The notes under the pieces were generated by a model. The model was not told where the DNA came from. It saw only the letters and a list, made by a program, of their open reading frames with translations, and did not search any database. Below are positions 14,006 through 14,689 of a stretch of 14,689 nt of DNA, in pieces. Position 1 is the stretch's first letter. Every line of letters begins with the position of its first letter. This DNA comes from DATJWY01 sp035500775 (GTDB lineage Bacteria > Pseudomonadota > Alphaproteobacteria > Acetobacterales > Acetobacteraceae), in NCBI GenBank assembly GCA_035500775.1, contig DATJWY010000111.1, forward strand, positions 1-14,689. The letters are read 5' to 3'. The position numbers and the translations under genes were made by a program.

Positions 14006-14689
14006 GCGGCGCCGGACTCCCCGCCGAATTCGCCCTGATCGCCCGGCATTTCCGGCCGCTGGCGGGGGCGGAGGCGCTCGGGCTCGCCGATGATGCGGCG
14101 ATCCTGGCGCCGCCACCGGGGCGGGAGCTTGTGCTGTCCGTCGATGCCATGGTGGCCGGCGTGCATTTCCTGCCGGATGACCCGCCGGAGACGATCGGGC
14201 GCAAGCTGCTGCGGGTCAATCTGTCGGATCTCGCCGCCATGGGCGCGGCGCCGCTCGGCTATCTGATGACCGTGGCGGCGCCGCGCGCGACGCCGGATGC
14301 CTGGTTCGCCGGCTTCGCCGCGGGGCTGGCGGAGGATCAGGCGACCTATGGCATCCCGCTGCTCGGCGGCGACACCACCGGCACGCCGGGACCGATCACC
14401 CTGTCGCTGACCGTGCTCGGCCATGTCGCGCCCGGCGCCGCGCTGCGCCGTGCCGGCGCGCGGGACGGGGATGCGCTCTGGGTGACAGGCACGATCGGCG
14501 ATGGCGCGCTCGGCCTCCGGGCATTGCGCGGCGAGATCGCGGACCCTGAGGGGTTTCTCGCGATGCGCTACCGCCTGCCGCAGCCGCGACTCGCGCTCGG
14601 GCAGGCCTTGGCCGGTGTCGTCACGGCGGCGATGGATGTGTCGGATGGGCTGGTGCAGGATTGCGGCCATCTCTGCAGGGCCGCGGGGC
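14002..14689 (+). CDS. thiL: Thiamine-monophosphate kinase, 3'-truncated by the window end
   Basis: Partial: about 229 codons are present and the frame is open to the window edge; full ThiL is usually a little over 300 aa. The start is GTG at 14002, overlapping the nusB stop (GTGA), giving VSGAGLPAEFALIARHF. ThiL phosphorylates thiamine monophosphate to thiamine diphosphate using ATP. Landmarks in order are GLADDAAIL, the nucleotide/metal-binding SVDAMVAGVHFLPDD, RVNLSDLAAMGAAPLGYL, PLLGGDTT and AAMDVSDGLVQD. These match the AIR synthase-related ThiL family. There is no separate ribosome binding site of note, so translation is probably coupled to nusB. This gene is unfinished only because the window ends. 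Confidence 0.96.
   Translation, partial: MSGAGLPAEFALIARHFRPLAGAEALGLADDAAILAPPPGRELVLSVDAMVAGVHFLPDDPPETIGRKLLRVNLSDLAAMGAAPLGYLMTVAAPRATPDAWFAGFAAGLAEDQATYGIPLLGGDTTGTPGPITLSLTVLGHVAPGAALRRAGARDGDALWVTGTIGDGALGLRALRGEIADPEGFLAMRYRLPQPRLALGQALAGVVTAAMDVSDGLVQDCGHLCRAAG

Noticed and set aside
13268..14670. Long minus-strand frames across nusB and thiL
   Set aside because: Antisense to nusB and thiL, which show clear motifs and coupled overlaps; the antisense sequence is not protein-like.

Overview
The window is GC-rich chromosomal DNA from an alphaproteobacterium, most likely of the Rhodospirillales/Acetobacteraceae type. This rests on the gene order glyA-nrdR-ribD-ribE-ribBX-ribH-nusB-thiL, the strong G/C third-position bias and the style of the GC-rich palindromic repeats. 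It is an inference; there is no rRNA marker here. No tRNA, rRNA, CRISPR array, insertion sequence or prophage is visible.

The left half (about 14-6810) is read entirely from the minus strand. In transcription order it holds an APC-family amino-acid permease (5335-6810), a spacer with a GC-rich hairpin repeat, a FemAB/GNAT-like protein of the DUF482 family (3977-5164), a large DUF2075-type helicase with a nuclease-like N-terminus (1840-3858), an exported endonuclease/exonuclease/phosphatase-fold protein (959-1834) and a PPK2 polyphosphate kinase (14-913). The last three are spaced by 5 and 44 bp and look like one transcription unit.

The middle (6811-7738) is the odd part. An AT-richer intergenic stretch with ATGTA-type repeats is followed by two small unrecognised plus-strand ORFs. 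The second ends in an ATGA overlap with glyA and shows a change of coding frame near its 3' end.

The right half (7739 to the end) is a plus-strand housekeeping cluster: glyA (one-carbon metabolism), nrdR (control of ribonucleotide reductase genes), then ribD, ribE, ribBX and ribH for riboflavin, nusB for antitermination and a 3'-truncated thiL for thiamine diphosphate. Overlaps of 1-4 bp at ribD/ribE, ribH/nusB and nusB/thiL indicate coupled translation. The RibA-like half of RibBX has lost the GTP cyclohydrolase II zinc cysteines, so the first committed step of riboflavin synthesis must be encoded elsewhere.

The most distinctive non-coding features are a family of palindromic repeats and a hairpin-rich leader before ribH. 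The repeats occur as a 116-bp head-to-head pair directly before ribD and as a variant copy at 5245-5315. Base differences between copies are compensatory, so pairing is kept. I did not find a clearly novel multi-gene system. The best candidates for follow-up are the nuclease-helicase/EEP/PPK2 unit, the small ORFs before glyA and the repeat family.
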